The notes under the pieces: model-generated
What the model saw: only the letters and a program-made list of their open reading frames with translations
Told to the model about the DNA's origin: nothing
The model's database searches: none
Translations under genes and position numbers: made by a program
DNA from: Draconibacterium sp.
Lineage (GTDB): Bacteria; Bacteroidota; Bacteroidia; Bacteroidales; Prolixibacteraceae
Direction of reading: 5' to 3'
DNA: 8,901 nt
NCBI GenBank assembly: GCA_027011835.1
Contig: JALUZN010000244.1
Location: forward strand, 1-8,901
Shown: positions 1-6,516 of the stretch, piece after piece
How the letters are laid out: each line of letters begins with the position of its first letter
How positions within the stretch are numbered: position 1 is the first letter of the stretch

Positions 1-2
1 AG

Positions 3-83
3 AATCGCCTGGCATCGTACGCCGGGCCTCATGCTCTTGTATGGGCACGCCCGGGATACGAAGATGCAGGCATTATTGTGTAA
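3..83 (+). CDS. C-terminal tail of an upstream gene (partial, product unknown)
   Basis: Reading from base 3, the frame is open from the window edge and gives about 26 residues ending ...HALVWARPGYEDAGIIV, with a TAA stop at 81-83. This composition looks more protein-like than the other two forward frames, which are rich in Cys, Arg and His. The stop lies 25 bases before the ATG of the next gene, matching the 15-29 base gaps between the following genes, so it would be the preceding member of the same operon. The stretch is much richer in G+C (about 61% over bases 1-70) than the following 100 bases (about 24%). Much of this comes from Ala, Gly, Pro, Arg and Trp codons, since about half the third positions are A/T. 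The fragment is too short to assign a family. The alternative is non-coding or foreign sequence joined at the left edge. Confidence 0.4.
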   Translation, partial: NRLASYAGPHALVWARPGYEDAGIIV

Positions 84-108
84 ATGCGTTAAATCAAAGT
101 ATTTAGAA

Positions 109-1038
109 ATGAAAAAATATAGGTTTAGTTTTTTTCTAGCATTAGTAATAATCTTGTCAGCCAATACTATTTTTGGGCAAACTACGCTTGCCGAAAAATT
201 GGGTTTCGAAAAAAATGCTAAACTATTGATTATACATACTGATGATGCCGGAATGTGTAATTCTCAGAATATAGCTACCGAGGCCGCTTTCGATAAAGGA
301 GCAATCTCTTCAACAAGCATAATGATGCCTTGCCCATGGAGTGATGATTTTATCGCATGGGCATTAAAACATCCTGATGCTGATGTTGGAGTTCATCTAA
401 CGCTTACTGCCGAATGGGTGCATTATCGTTGGAAAGGTATTCTTCCGGCTGATAAAATCCCATCGCTTCTTGATAAGGATGGCTACCTGCCTCGTTTAGC
501 TGAAGAAGTGGTAAAACACGCAAACTTAAAAGAAGTTGAGTCAGAACTCAGGGCTCAAATAGAGCGTGCAATAGCACTTGGAATAAAGCCAACTCATCTC
601 GATTCGCACATGGCAACAACCCTAAAAACGCCGGAATTTATTCGCCTCTTCTTAGATTTGGGTTACGAATATAAAATACCGAATTTACTTTCCAGATATA
701 TGGCGAATAAGTATCATCTGTTGCAAGATGAAAAATACAGGAATAGGCTTTTTGTCGATAACCTTGTTTTCTTAAATGGGCAGCCTGCCGAGAAGTGGGA
801 AAAAGAGTATGGAACGATTATTAAAGAAATGAAACCCGGCTTAAATCAGCTGATTTTACATGCAGCTTTCAATAATATCGAGTTGCGGTCAATTATATTA
901 GATCATAAAGTAACAAACCCGGAATGGCGACAAAATGATTATGATTTTGTGACATCAGAGTTGTTCCACTCAATGCTTAAAGAGTATAATATTCATGTAA
1001 TTACATGGGGCGATATACAAAAAGTACTATATAAATAG
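109..1038 (+). CDS. Secreted YdjC/ChbG-family carbohydrate deacetylase, copy 1
   Basis: A 309-residue protein of the YdjC/ChbG family, whose characterised members are metal-dependent deacetylases of N-acetylated sugars such as chitooligosaccharides. An N-terminal Sec signal peptide (residues 1 to about 24, hydrophobic core FFLALVIILSA, ending IFGQ) suggests export to the periplasm. Family motifs are present: HTDDAGMC at 43-50 (metal-binding Asp), GVHLTLT at 94-100 (His96) and THLDSHM at 162-168 (His163, Asp165, His167). The frame is open back to ATG 31 and to the window edge, but ATG 109 is chosen. It starts the signal peptide directly, and it aligns in both leader and protein with the start of copy 2 downstream (both preceded by TATTTAGAAA-like sequence). 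Copy 2 follows after 29 bases. The exact sugar substrate cannot be read from the sequence. Confidence 0.9.
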   Translation: MKKYRFSFFLALVIILSANTIFGQTTLAEKLGFEKNAKLLIIHTDDAGMCNSQNIATEAAFDKGAISSTSIMMPCPWSDDFIAWALKHPDADVGVHLTLTAEWVHYRWKGILPADKIPSLLDKDGYLPRLAEEVVKHANLKEVESELRAQIERAIALGIKPTHLDSHMATTLKTPEFIRLFLDLGYEYKIPNLLSRYMANKYHLLQDEKYRNRLFVDNLVFLNGQPAEKWEKEYGTIIKEMKPGLNQLILHAAFNNIELRSIILDHKVTNPEWRQNDYDFVTSELFHSMLKEYNIHVITWGDIQKVLYK

Positions 1039-1067
1039 AACTATTATTAAATTAAAATATTTAGAAA

Positions 1068-1994
1068 ATGAAAAATTATAGATTTGGTTTGTTTCTGGCA
1101 TTGGTATTTTTTTCAGCCAATACTATTTTTGCGCAAACTACAATTGCCGAAAAACTGGGTTTCGAAAAAGATGCTAAACTATTGATTATACATGCCGATG
1201 ATGCCGGAATGTGCAATTCTGAAAACATGGCTACCGAGGCCGCTTTCGATAAAGGAGCAATCTCTTCAACAAGCATAATGATGCCTTGCCCATGGAGTGA
1301 TGATTTTATTGCCTGGGCATTAAAACATCCTGATGCTGATGTTGGAATTCATCTAACACTTACTGCCGAGTGGGAGCATTATCGTTGGAAAGGCATTCTT
1401 CAGTCTGATAAAATTCCTTCACTTCTCGACAAAGATGGCTACCTGCCTCATACCTCTGCCGAAGTAGTAAAACAAGCAAACTTGAAAGAAGTTGAGGCAG
1501 AACTCAGAGCACAAATAGAGCGTGCAATAGCACTCGGTATTAAACCATCACATCTCGATACTCACATGGCTGTCCCTTTACTATCATCAGAGCTTATACA
1601 TCTTTATATTAAACTTGGCAAAGTATATAATATACCAGTTATGCTCTCCAGACGAATGGTGAATAAGTATGATCTGTCAGAAGAAGAATACTCAAAAGTG
1701 ACATCGGTTATTGAAAACTTACTTTTTTTAAAAGGATTACCCTCTGACAAATGGAAAAAAGAGTACCGCCCCTTATTCGAAAACATGAAACCCGGGTTAG
1801 GCCAATTAATATTTCATTTGGCTTTTGATAATGAAGAAATTCAGGCAATAACTGTTAACCATACAGTAGCTAACTCTACAAGTCGTCAAAACGATTATGA
1901 TTTTATAACATCAGAGTTGTTCCAATCGATGCTTAAAGAATACAATATTCATGTAATTAAATGGGGCGATATACAAAAAGTATTATATAAATAA
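1068..1994 (+). CDS. Secreted YdjC/ChbG-family carbohydrate deacetylase, copy 2
   Basis: A 308-residue tandem paralogue of the preceding gene. The Sec signal peptide covers residues 1 to about 23 (ending TIFAQ). The metal-site motifs are HADDAGMC at 42-49, GIHLTLT at 93-99 and SHLDTHM at 161-167, so it should be an active deacetylase of the same fold. Identity to copy 1 is mosaic: roughly 90% over residues 32-127, about half over the stretch after the last metal motif (168 to about 272), and near-identical again over the last 36 residues (RQNDYDF to the C-terminus). The two enzymes could therefore share chemistry but differ in substrate loops. It starts 29 bases after copy 1 and ends 22 bases before the SDR gene, consistent with co-transcription. 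No Shine-Dalgarno sequence is seen; the leader is A/T-rich, as is usual in Bacteroidota. Confidence 0.9.
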   Translation: MKNYRFGLFLALVFFSANTIFAQTTIAEKLGFEKDAKLLIIHADDAGMCNSENMATEAAFDKGAISSTSIMMPCPWSDDFIAWALKHPDADVGIHLTLTAEWEHYRWKGILQSDKIPSLLDKDGYLPHTSAEVVKQANLKEVEAELRAQIERAIALGIKPSHLDTHMAVPLLSSELIHLYIKLGKVYNIPVMLSRRMVNKYDLSEEEYSKVTSVIENLLFLKGLPSDKWKKEYRPLFENMKPGLGQLIFHLAFDNEEIQAITVNHTVANSTSRQNDYDFITSELFQSMLKEYNIHVIKWGDIQKVLYK

Positions 1995-2016
1995 GACTAT
2001 TAAAAACAATAAGAAT

Positions 2017-3036
2017 ATGTGGACAGAAGAAAAATTAAATGAGGTAATGTCAACTCCCTCTGAAAAGTTAGTTGAAGATATTAAAAAGATCAAAGGCGAT
2101 ATAATGATCTTGGGAGCCGGAGGTAAAATGGGGCCTACATTGGCCATACTTGCAAAAAATGCAATAAAAAAAGCAAACCTAAATAAACGTGTAATTGCCG
2201 TATCACGTTTTTCCGACCCTATTGCAAGAGATGTTTTGGAACGTAATGATGTGGAGATAATAGCATGCGATCTTATGGAAGATGGTGTAATAGAACAATT
2301 GCCGGACGTCGAAAATGTTATCTATATGGTAGGTCGTAAGTTTGGTACAGAAAAAGATGTAAATCTCTCCTGGGGTATGAATACCTGGCTGCCTGTTCTG
2401 GTTGCAGAACGTTTTAAGGACTCTAACATTCTCATGTTTTCTACAGGTGGTGTTTATGGACTTGCACCGGTATTTGATGGTGGAAGCCTCGAAACAGATA
2501 ATATTTCTTCAGCCAGTGGCGATTATGTTATGTCTGCCATAGGGCGCGAGAGAATGTTTAAATTTGGGTCAGAAAAATATGGCACTAAACTTTTTATTTA
2601 TCGTTTAACTTACGCAATCGATTTACGTTATGGCGTAATTTACGATATTGCAAACCGCGTTATAAATGAAAAACCTATTTCGCTTAAAACATCACTTTTT
2701 AACTGTATATGGCAAGGAGATGCCAATGAGATTGCCCTGAGGGGTTTGCTTCATGCTGACAATCCGGCCGTAACTATGAATATTACCGGTCCCGAAGCCG
2801 TTTCGGTTAAATATGTTGCAAAAACAATTGGGGAGTTAGTTGGTAAAAAACCTATTTTCGAAGGAGAAGAGAGCGTACAAAGCTCTATTCGTAATGCCGG
2901 AAAAGCTATCGAAACATTCGGGTATCCTACCGTAGCAATCAATACATTAATAAAATGGACAGTTGAGTGGATCCAATCAGGTGGAAGAGATTTGGGTAAA
3001 CCAACTCATTTTGAAGAGAGAGAAGGAAAATATTAA
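2017..3036 (+). CDS. Extended-SDR NAD(P)-dependent epimerase/dehydratase-like protein
   Basis: A 339-residue cytosolic protein without a signal peptide. It has a Rossmann nucleotide-binding loop GAGGKMG at residues 33-39 after a beta strand (DIMIL), an acidic dinucleotide-site motif ACDLMED around 83-89, and the extended-SDR signature FSTGGVYG at 141-148. The active-site region reads DYVMSAIGRE at 169-178. Tyr170 is present, but the usual Lys of the YxxxK motif is Ala174. The C-terminal part (about 230-335) resembles the substrate-binding region of sugar-nucleotide epimerases, uronate dehydrogenases and related enzymes. It lies 22 bases before a DHDPS-family gene, a pairing that suggests consecutive steps on a sugar or sugar acid. 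The missing Lys means it might use a variant mechanism or be a non-catalytic binder. The exact reaction is unknown. Confidence 0.8.
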   Translation: MWTEEKLNEVMSTPSEKLVEDIKKIKGDIMILGAGGKMGPTLAILAKNAIKKANLNKRVIAVSRFSDPIARDVLERNDVEIIACDLMEDGVIEQLPDVENVIYMVGRKFGTEKDVNLSWGMNTWLPVLVAERFKDSNILMFSTGGVYGLAPVFDGGSLETDNISSASGDYVMSAIGRERMFKFGSEKYGTKLFIYRLTYAIDLRYGVIYDIANRVINEKPISLKTSLFNCIWQGDANEIALRGLLHADNPAVTMNITGPEAVSVKYVAKTIGELVGKKPIFEGEESVQSSIRNAGKAIETFGYPTVAINTLIKWTVEWIQSGGRDLGKPTHFEEREGKY

Positions 3037-3058
3037 AAATTATTAAAAAATTACAATC

Positions 3059-4120
3059 ATGAATAGACACGAAAAAGCATTAGAGAACTTAGCAAAAGGG
3101 GTTGCTATTCCTGCATTGCCATTGGCCCTGAATTCAAAACGCGAATTTAACGAAAAAAGACAACGAGCATTAATGCGTTATTATTTAGATGCCGGTGTTG
3201 GAGGAGTTGCAGTTGCTGTACATGCAACACAATTTGAAATTCGCGATAAAGAAATTGGTCTTTTCGAGCCGGTTTTAAGAATTGCCATCGAAGAGATTGA
3301 AAAATACGAAAAAGCTACATCCAAAGCAATTGTTCGTATTGGTGGAGTTATTGGTAAAACAGACCAGGCTATTGAAGAAGCAAAGCTCGAAAAATCATTG
3401 GGCTACGACGCTGTTCTGCTTGCTATGAGCGGACTTGAAGATTATACCGAAGATGAAGTTATTGAACGTACAAAAAAAGTAGCTGAGATAATTCCGGTTG
3501 TAGGATTTTATTTGCAAAAAAGAGCAGGTGGACGAATGTTCAGTTATAGCTTTTGGGAGAAATTTGTAGAGATAGAAGGTGTTATTGCAATTAAAACAGC
3601 TCCGTTTAATCGCTACAGAACATTAGATGTGGTAAGGGCTGTGGCAACCTCATCAAGAGCCGATAAAATTGCGCTATATTCAGGAAACGATGATAATATT
3701 GTTATGGATTTAGTTTCTGAATACGAATTTACAGTTGATGGAAAAACTTATAAAAAATCGTATGCTGGTGGCTTACTCGGGCACTGGGCAGTGTGGACAC
3801 ACAGCGCCGTTAAAATGTTTGAAAAATTAAAAGAGGTTAAAAAACTGGATTATCTTCCCAAAGAAATTTTGGTATTGGCCAACGAAGTTACAGATATGAA
3901 TGCTGTTATTTTCGATACAGCAAACGACTTTAGCGGAAGTACACCCGGGGTACATGAAGTTTTACGTCGCCAGGGCATTTTAGAAGGTACATGGTGCTTA
4001 AATGAAAAAAGAGCTCTCTCGCCGGGGCAATCAGAAGAGATAGACCGTATGTACAGAATGTATCCTCATTTAACCGATGATGAATTTGTTAAAGAGAATA
4101 TAGATAAGTGGTTTGAGTAA
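3059..4120 (+). CDS. DHDPS/N-acetylneuraminate lyase superfamily protein (aldolase or dehydratase type)
   Basis: A 353-residue cytosolic (beta/alpha)8-barrel protein of the DapA/NanA superfamily, class I enzymes that act through a Schiff-base Lys on 2-oxo acids. Tyr151 (PVVGFYLQKRAGG) and Lys179 (GVIAIKTAPFNRY) are 28 residues apart, the same spacing as the catalytic Tyr and Lys of E. coli DapA. The N-terminal GTTGE-type loop of DapA/NanA is absent and the corresponding region reads VAVAVHATQ (about 50-58). It is therefore unlikely to be lysine-pathway DapA, despite the dapE-like gene downstream. It is longer than the family's usual length of about 290-300 residues, with an extended C-terminal portion. 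It sits between the SDR gene (22 bases) and the SGNH esterase gene (15 bases). A 2-keto-3-deoxy-sugar-acid aldolase or dehydratase role is plausible but inferred. Confidence 0.85.
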   Translation: MNRHEKALENLAKGVAIPALPLALNSKREFNEKRQRALMRYYLDAGVGGVAVAVHATQFEIRDKEIGLFEPVLRIAIEEIEKYEKATSKAIVRIGGVIGKTDQAIEEAKLEKSLGYDAVLLAMSGLEDYTEDEVIERTKKVAEIIPVVGFYLQKRAGGRMFSYSFWEKFVEIEGVIAIKTAPFNRYRTLDVVRAVATSSRADKIALYSGNDDNIVMDLVSEYEFTVDGKTYKKSYAGGLLGHWAVWTHSAVKMFEKLKEVKKLDYLPKEILVLANEVTDMNAVIFDTANDFSGSTPGVHEVLRRQGILEGTWCLNEKRALSPGQSEEIDRMYRMYPHLTDDEFVKENIDKWFE

Positions 4121-4135
4121 GTAAAACACAATTAA

Positions 4136-4885
4136 ATGAAATATCTAATTCTTATAACCTTTGCTTTTACACTATTTATTAGTTGCAATAGCACTGTTCA
4201 GAACCATGCGGACAAAACTGTTGAGAACCCTGCTGCCAAAGCAACTTTAAAGGACAACAGTTGGTGGAAAGATCGCCACGAGAATATTGTTAAAACCAAT
4301 AAAACAAAAAACCCGCAACTTATTCTTATCGGGAATTCTATTTTAAACATGCTCGATAATAGCGACCGTAAACCGGTTTGGGAAAAATACCTGAACAAAT
4401 ACAACGCGGTAAATATGGGTTTTAGCGGCGACCGCACCGAAAATGTAATCTGGCGCCTCGAAAATGGCGAAATTGACGGAATTAATCCGAAAGTTGCATT
4501 GTTACTGATTGGAACTAATAATACCGACGGCAACCATTATCTCGAAATAACACAACCCAAAGAACTTGCTGAGGCAACTTGGAAAATTTGTAAAATAATT
4601 CGAGAAAAATTGCCCGAAACCGAGATTCTGCTTTTGGGAATTTTCCCGTATGGCTATAAACCCAATCATCGGGATAACATAAATAAAGCAACCAATAAAA
4701 TAACTTCAAAATTCCCGGAAAAAGACAGTCACATTCATTACCGCGATATTGGAACTATTTTTATCGATGCCAACGGCAAAGTAAAGAAATCGCTGATGTC
4801 CGACTTTTTACATCCCAATGCCGAAGGACATTTATTAATGTTTCAGGCTATTGAAAATGACATATCGGATTTAATGAATCGGTAA
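4136..4885 (+). CDS. SGNH/GDSL-family lipoprotein hydrolase (probable esterase)
   Basis: A 249-residue protein with a lipoprotein signal peptide (residues 1-16, LFIS before Cys17), so it is probably anchored in a membrane facing the periplasm or cell surface. The SGNH blocks are in order: block I LIGNSIL with nucleophile Ser68; block II NMGFSGDRTENVIWRL at 93-108, the Gly contributing to the oxyanion hole; block III LLLIGTNN with Asn128; block V SDFLHPNAEGH with Asp223 and His226. Block II and the overall pattern resemble PAF-acetylhydrolase-like and carbohydrate acetylesterase members. Block I is GNS where GDS is usual. Likely substrates are acetyl or other acyl esters on glycans, which fits neighbouring deacetylases. 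It starts 15 bases after the DHDPS-family gene and is followed by a 223-base gap. Confidence 0.88.
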   Translation: MKYLILITFAFTLFISCNSTVQNHADKTVENPAAKATLKDNSWWKDRHENIVKTNKTKNPQLILIGNSILNMLDNSDRKPVWEKYLNKYNAVNMGFSGDRTENVIWRLENGEIDGINPKVALLLIGTNNTDGNHYLEITQPKELAEATWKICKIIREKLPETEILLLGIFPYGYKPNHRDNINKATNKITSKFPEKDSHIHYRDIGTIFIDANGKVKKSLMSDFLHPNAEGHLLMFQAIENDISDLMNR

Positions 4886-4951
4886 TTTTGATGGTTTTAT
4901 TTGCCAAAATCCGTGGGAAACGTAGAAGCAATTTTACTTGAATAAAATCTA

Positions 4952-4996
4952 GCCAGTTGCAGAAGATAAATTCGGTTGAGTTTTTCTGCAACTGGC
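4952..4996. other. Strong hairpin in the 223-base intergenic gap
   Basis: Bases 4952-4964 (GCCAGTTGCAGAA) are perfectly complementary to 4984-4996 (TTCTGCAACTGGC), giving a 13-bp stem. The 19-base interior can extend the helix by six more pairs (4968-4973 with 4978-4983, including one G-U), closed by a four-base GGTT loop, with GAT at 4965-4967 bulged. No T-run follows on the + strand, so it is not a standard intrinsic terminator for the esterase gene. On the - strand it is followed by T-rich sequence, but no minus-strand gene reads into it. It could be an mRNA processing or stability element separating the upstream operon from the DUF4185 gene, or a dispersed repeat. The rest of the gap (4886-4951, 4997-5108) is A/T-rich, with only a weak 6-bp inverted repeat (4885-4890 and 4905-4910). 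Confidence 0.6.
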
Positions 4997-5108
4997 ATTA
5001 ATATGATAAAAATGTGTATTGAAATAAGCAGCAAAAGAAAATAGATAGACACGCAATAAAATTGCTGATTTCCTGTACCTTAAAATTTCTGCATCTTTAA
5101 CTAACATT

Positions 5109-6413
5109 ATGAATGCTAAAAAATCTTTCTTATTAAAACAAAAAGACACATTTATCTTGAATTTAAGATTTAACAATGTGTTGCTGTTAATTCTATTCGC
5201 ATTTATAACAACAATGTGTACCGAAGAAAAACAATATCCGGTGGGTGTTGATTTTGATTCGGAAATAGTACGATTGGGCGAAAAAGGTGACAACTGGTGT
5301 ATGACCGTTGGCGACGACGGCGCTCTTTACACTGCCCAATGCGATGGAAGAGGCTGGTTCAACGAAGATGGAACAAAAAGAGATTTTAAAAATACTCAGG
5401 TTTGGCGGATTACAGGCGGCCCCGATGCCGCAAGTTTCCACGACGAGATGATAAATTTCCCTGATTATTCACGAACAGGATTAACAGAAATTCATGGTCC
5501 GGTTTTACCTCCCGATTCAGTAACCAAATTTCCCAGCCAGAACGAAAAACTTCTGCACGACTGGAATTGGTACGGTTATGGAATAGTTTCTGTTGATGGA
5601 AACCTCTATCAATTTATCTCGCATTGTGGTGCCAGAAGAGGTTGGAGTTGGTTCGACGGAACGCAACTAATTTGGAGGCCAAAAGGCGAAACCAATTGGA
5701 AACGCTGGAACGGTACAGATGCACACGATCGTGACCGCTGGTTGTTAAACGAAGGAGGGAATCAACTTATGTTTTTTAACGAGCCGGACTATGCATTTTC
5801 ATTTATTACCGTTGCTCAGTTTGGGAAAGATTATCAGCAAAATAAAGATGGCTACATATACTTGTATTCTCCCGAAGGCAGGTTAAAAGCTGCCAATTTA
5901 AATATGGCAAGAGTAAAAAAAGAGGATATTCTGGATAGAAATAAGTGGGAATATTTCACTCAAATAAATGACAAAGGTGAAGCAGAATGGATTATGGGAG
6001 ATATTACAAAAAGAGGAGTTGTACATAAATTTCCCGAAGGATGGGGATTTTATTCATGGTCGCCAAGTGTTGTTTGGAACGAAAAACTCGGTTTATTTAT
6101 AATGGTTACCGGCGGAACTCAACGCCCGGGGACAGGAGATCCTGTTTCACCTTACCCACATACCGAATCTGGCAGTCTTATGTTTTTATATGCCGAAAAA
6201 CCGTGGGGGCCGTGGAAACAGTTTTACTGGAAAGAGAACTGGAAGGTTGGCGAAGAGATTAACCGACTTTATCTACCTCAGCTTGCACCAAAATGGATTT
6301 CTGAAGATGGCAAAACCATGCAGTTAGTTTTCTCCGATGCAGCCAATGGTCATAGTACTTATTACAAATGGAACATGCAGAAAATTACCTTAAAAATGAG
6401 TGGAGAAAAATAA
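5109..6413 (+). CDS. DUF4185-type putative glycan-active lipoprotein
   Basis: A 434-residue protein with an N-terminal hydrophobic segment (about residues 24-35) before Cys37, a likely lipid-attachment site although its lipobox (TTMC) is atypical. The mature part has the pattern of DUF4185 proteins: DNWCMTVGDDGALYTAQCDG at 61-80, then GYIYLYSPEGR, a LNMARVKKEDILDR segment, and repeated W/Y-rich strands such as GFYSWSPSVVWN and EKPWGPWKQFYW. This fits a beta-propeller-like glycoside hydrolase fold. From memory, some DUF4185 members are D-arabinan-cleaving glycoside hydrolases (family GH183), but the substrate here is unknown. ATG 5109 gives a long 21-residue N-terminal region before the hydrophobic core. 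No later in-frame ATG precedes the Cys usefully, while TTG at 5157 would give a conventional signal peptide. It follows the hairpin gap and precedes the transporter by 103 bases. Confidence 0.75.
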   Translation: MNAKKSFLLKQKDTFILNLRFNNVLLLILFAFITTMCTEEKQYPVGVDFDSEIVRLGEKGDNWCMTVGDDGALYTAQCDGRGWFNEDGTKRDFKNTQVWRITGGPDAASFHDEMINFPDYSRTGLTEIHGPVLPPDSVTKFPSQNEKLLHDWNWYGYGIVSVDGNLYQFISHCGARRGWSWFDGTQLIWRPKGETNWKRWNGTDAHDRDRWLLNEGGNQLMFFNEPDYAFSFITVAQFGKDYQQNKDGYIYLYSPEGRLKAANLNMARVKKEDILDRNKWEYFTQINDKGEAEWIMGDITKRGVVHKFPEGWGFYSWSPSVVWNEKLGLFIMVTGGTQRPGTGDPVSPYPHTESGSLMFLYAEKPWGPWKQFYWKENWKVGEEINRLYLPQLAPKWISEDGKTMQLVFSDAANGHSTYYKWNMQKITLKMSGEK

Positions 6414-6505
6414 ACAGAGTTTCGTAAGAATAATATCAAATCTAAAAACATAAACAAAAAGTTGTATTTGCTGCTTGGATTCGGCGAATAATTCAAAATA
6501 AAGAT

Positions 6506-6510
6506 GGGAG
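6506..6510 (+). promoter_or_regulatory. Shine-Dalgarno-like sequence before the transporter
   Basis: GGGAG at 6506-6510 lies six bases before ATG 6517. The other genes in the window have A/T-rich leaders without such a motif, so this one stands out and supports the chosen start. The rest of the 103-base gap (6414-6516) shows no clear terminator, riboswitch or Bacteroidota-type TAnnTTTG promoter. It contains only a small palindrome ATTCG-G-CGAAT at 6479-6489. Confidence 0.45.
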
Positions 6511-6516
6511 TAAAAA

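Larger units (their letters stand above)
109..1994 (+). repeat. Tandem gene duplication (two YdjC units)
   Basis: Two head-to-tail copies of a unit of about 0.95 kb. The repeat includes the short leader as well as the gene: bases 91-125 resemble 1050-1084, both containing ATTTAGAAA just before the ATG. An 80-base block is identical in both copies (274-353 and 1230-1309). The 3' ends are also close, with GGGGCGATATACAAAAAGTA followed by TATATAAATA in both. The central part of each gene has diverged strongly. This fits an old duplication with later gene conversion, or strong constraint at the ends and relaxed or diversifying change in the middle. Confidence 0.85.

Noticed and set aside
12..94. 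Integron attC site at the left edge (inverted repeat plus GTTAAAT at 88-94)
   Set aside because: GTTAAAT fits the GTTRRRY consensus by chance. It lies well outside the inverted repeat, no matching RYYYAAC box flanks the left arm, and no integrase or other attC-like site is seen.
31..108. Upstream in-frame ATG at 31 as the start of the first deacetylase
   Set aside because: It would bury the signal peptide behind 26 extra residues including Cys, His and Arg. The tandem copy starts at the position equivalent to ATG 109, and the leader sequence is shared there.
3059..4120. Calling this gene dapA because a dapE-like gene is in the same window
   Set aside because: The GTTGE-type substrate loop is missing and the protein is about 50 residues too long. 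It sits with an SDR and glycan enzymes, so only the superfamily can be supported.
5062..5090. Possible -33/-7 promoter (TTG at 5062-5064, TAAAATTTC from 5081) before the DUF4185 gene
   Set aside because: The -7 match to TAnnTTTG is poor and the spacing is uncertain. In A/T-rich sequence such partial matches are expected by chance.
4949..5293. Minus-strand open frame across the hairpin gap (114 residues)
   Set aside because: It overlaps the well-supported DUF4185 gene and crosses the hairpin. It has a low-complexity composition (many Asn, Ser, Phe) and no recognisable domain. Other minus-strand frames across the window are likewise shadows of real genes.
6414..6516. Metal riboswitch or Bacteroidota TAnnTTTG promoter before the transporter
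   Set aside because: The 103-base gap contains no convincing paired structure beyond an 11-base palindrome. TTGTATTTG lacks the two-base spacer of the -7 consensus.
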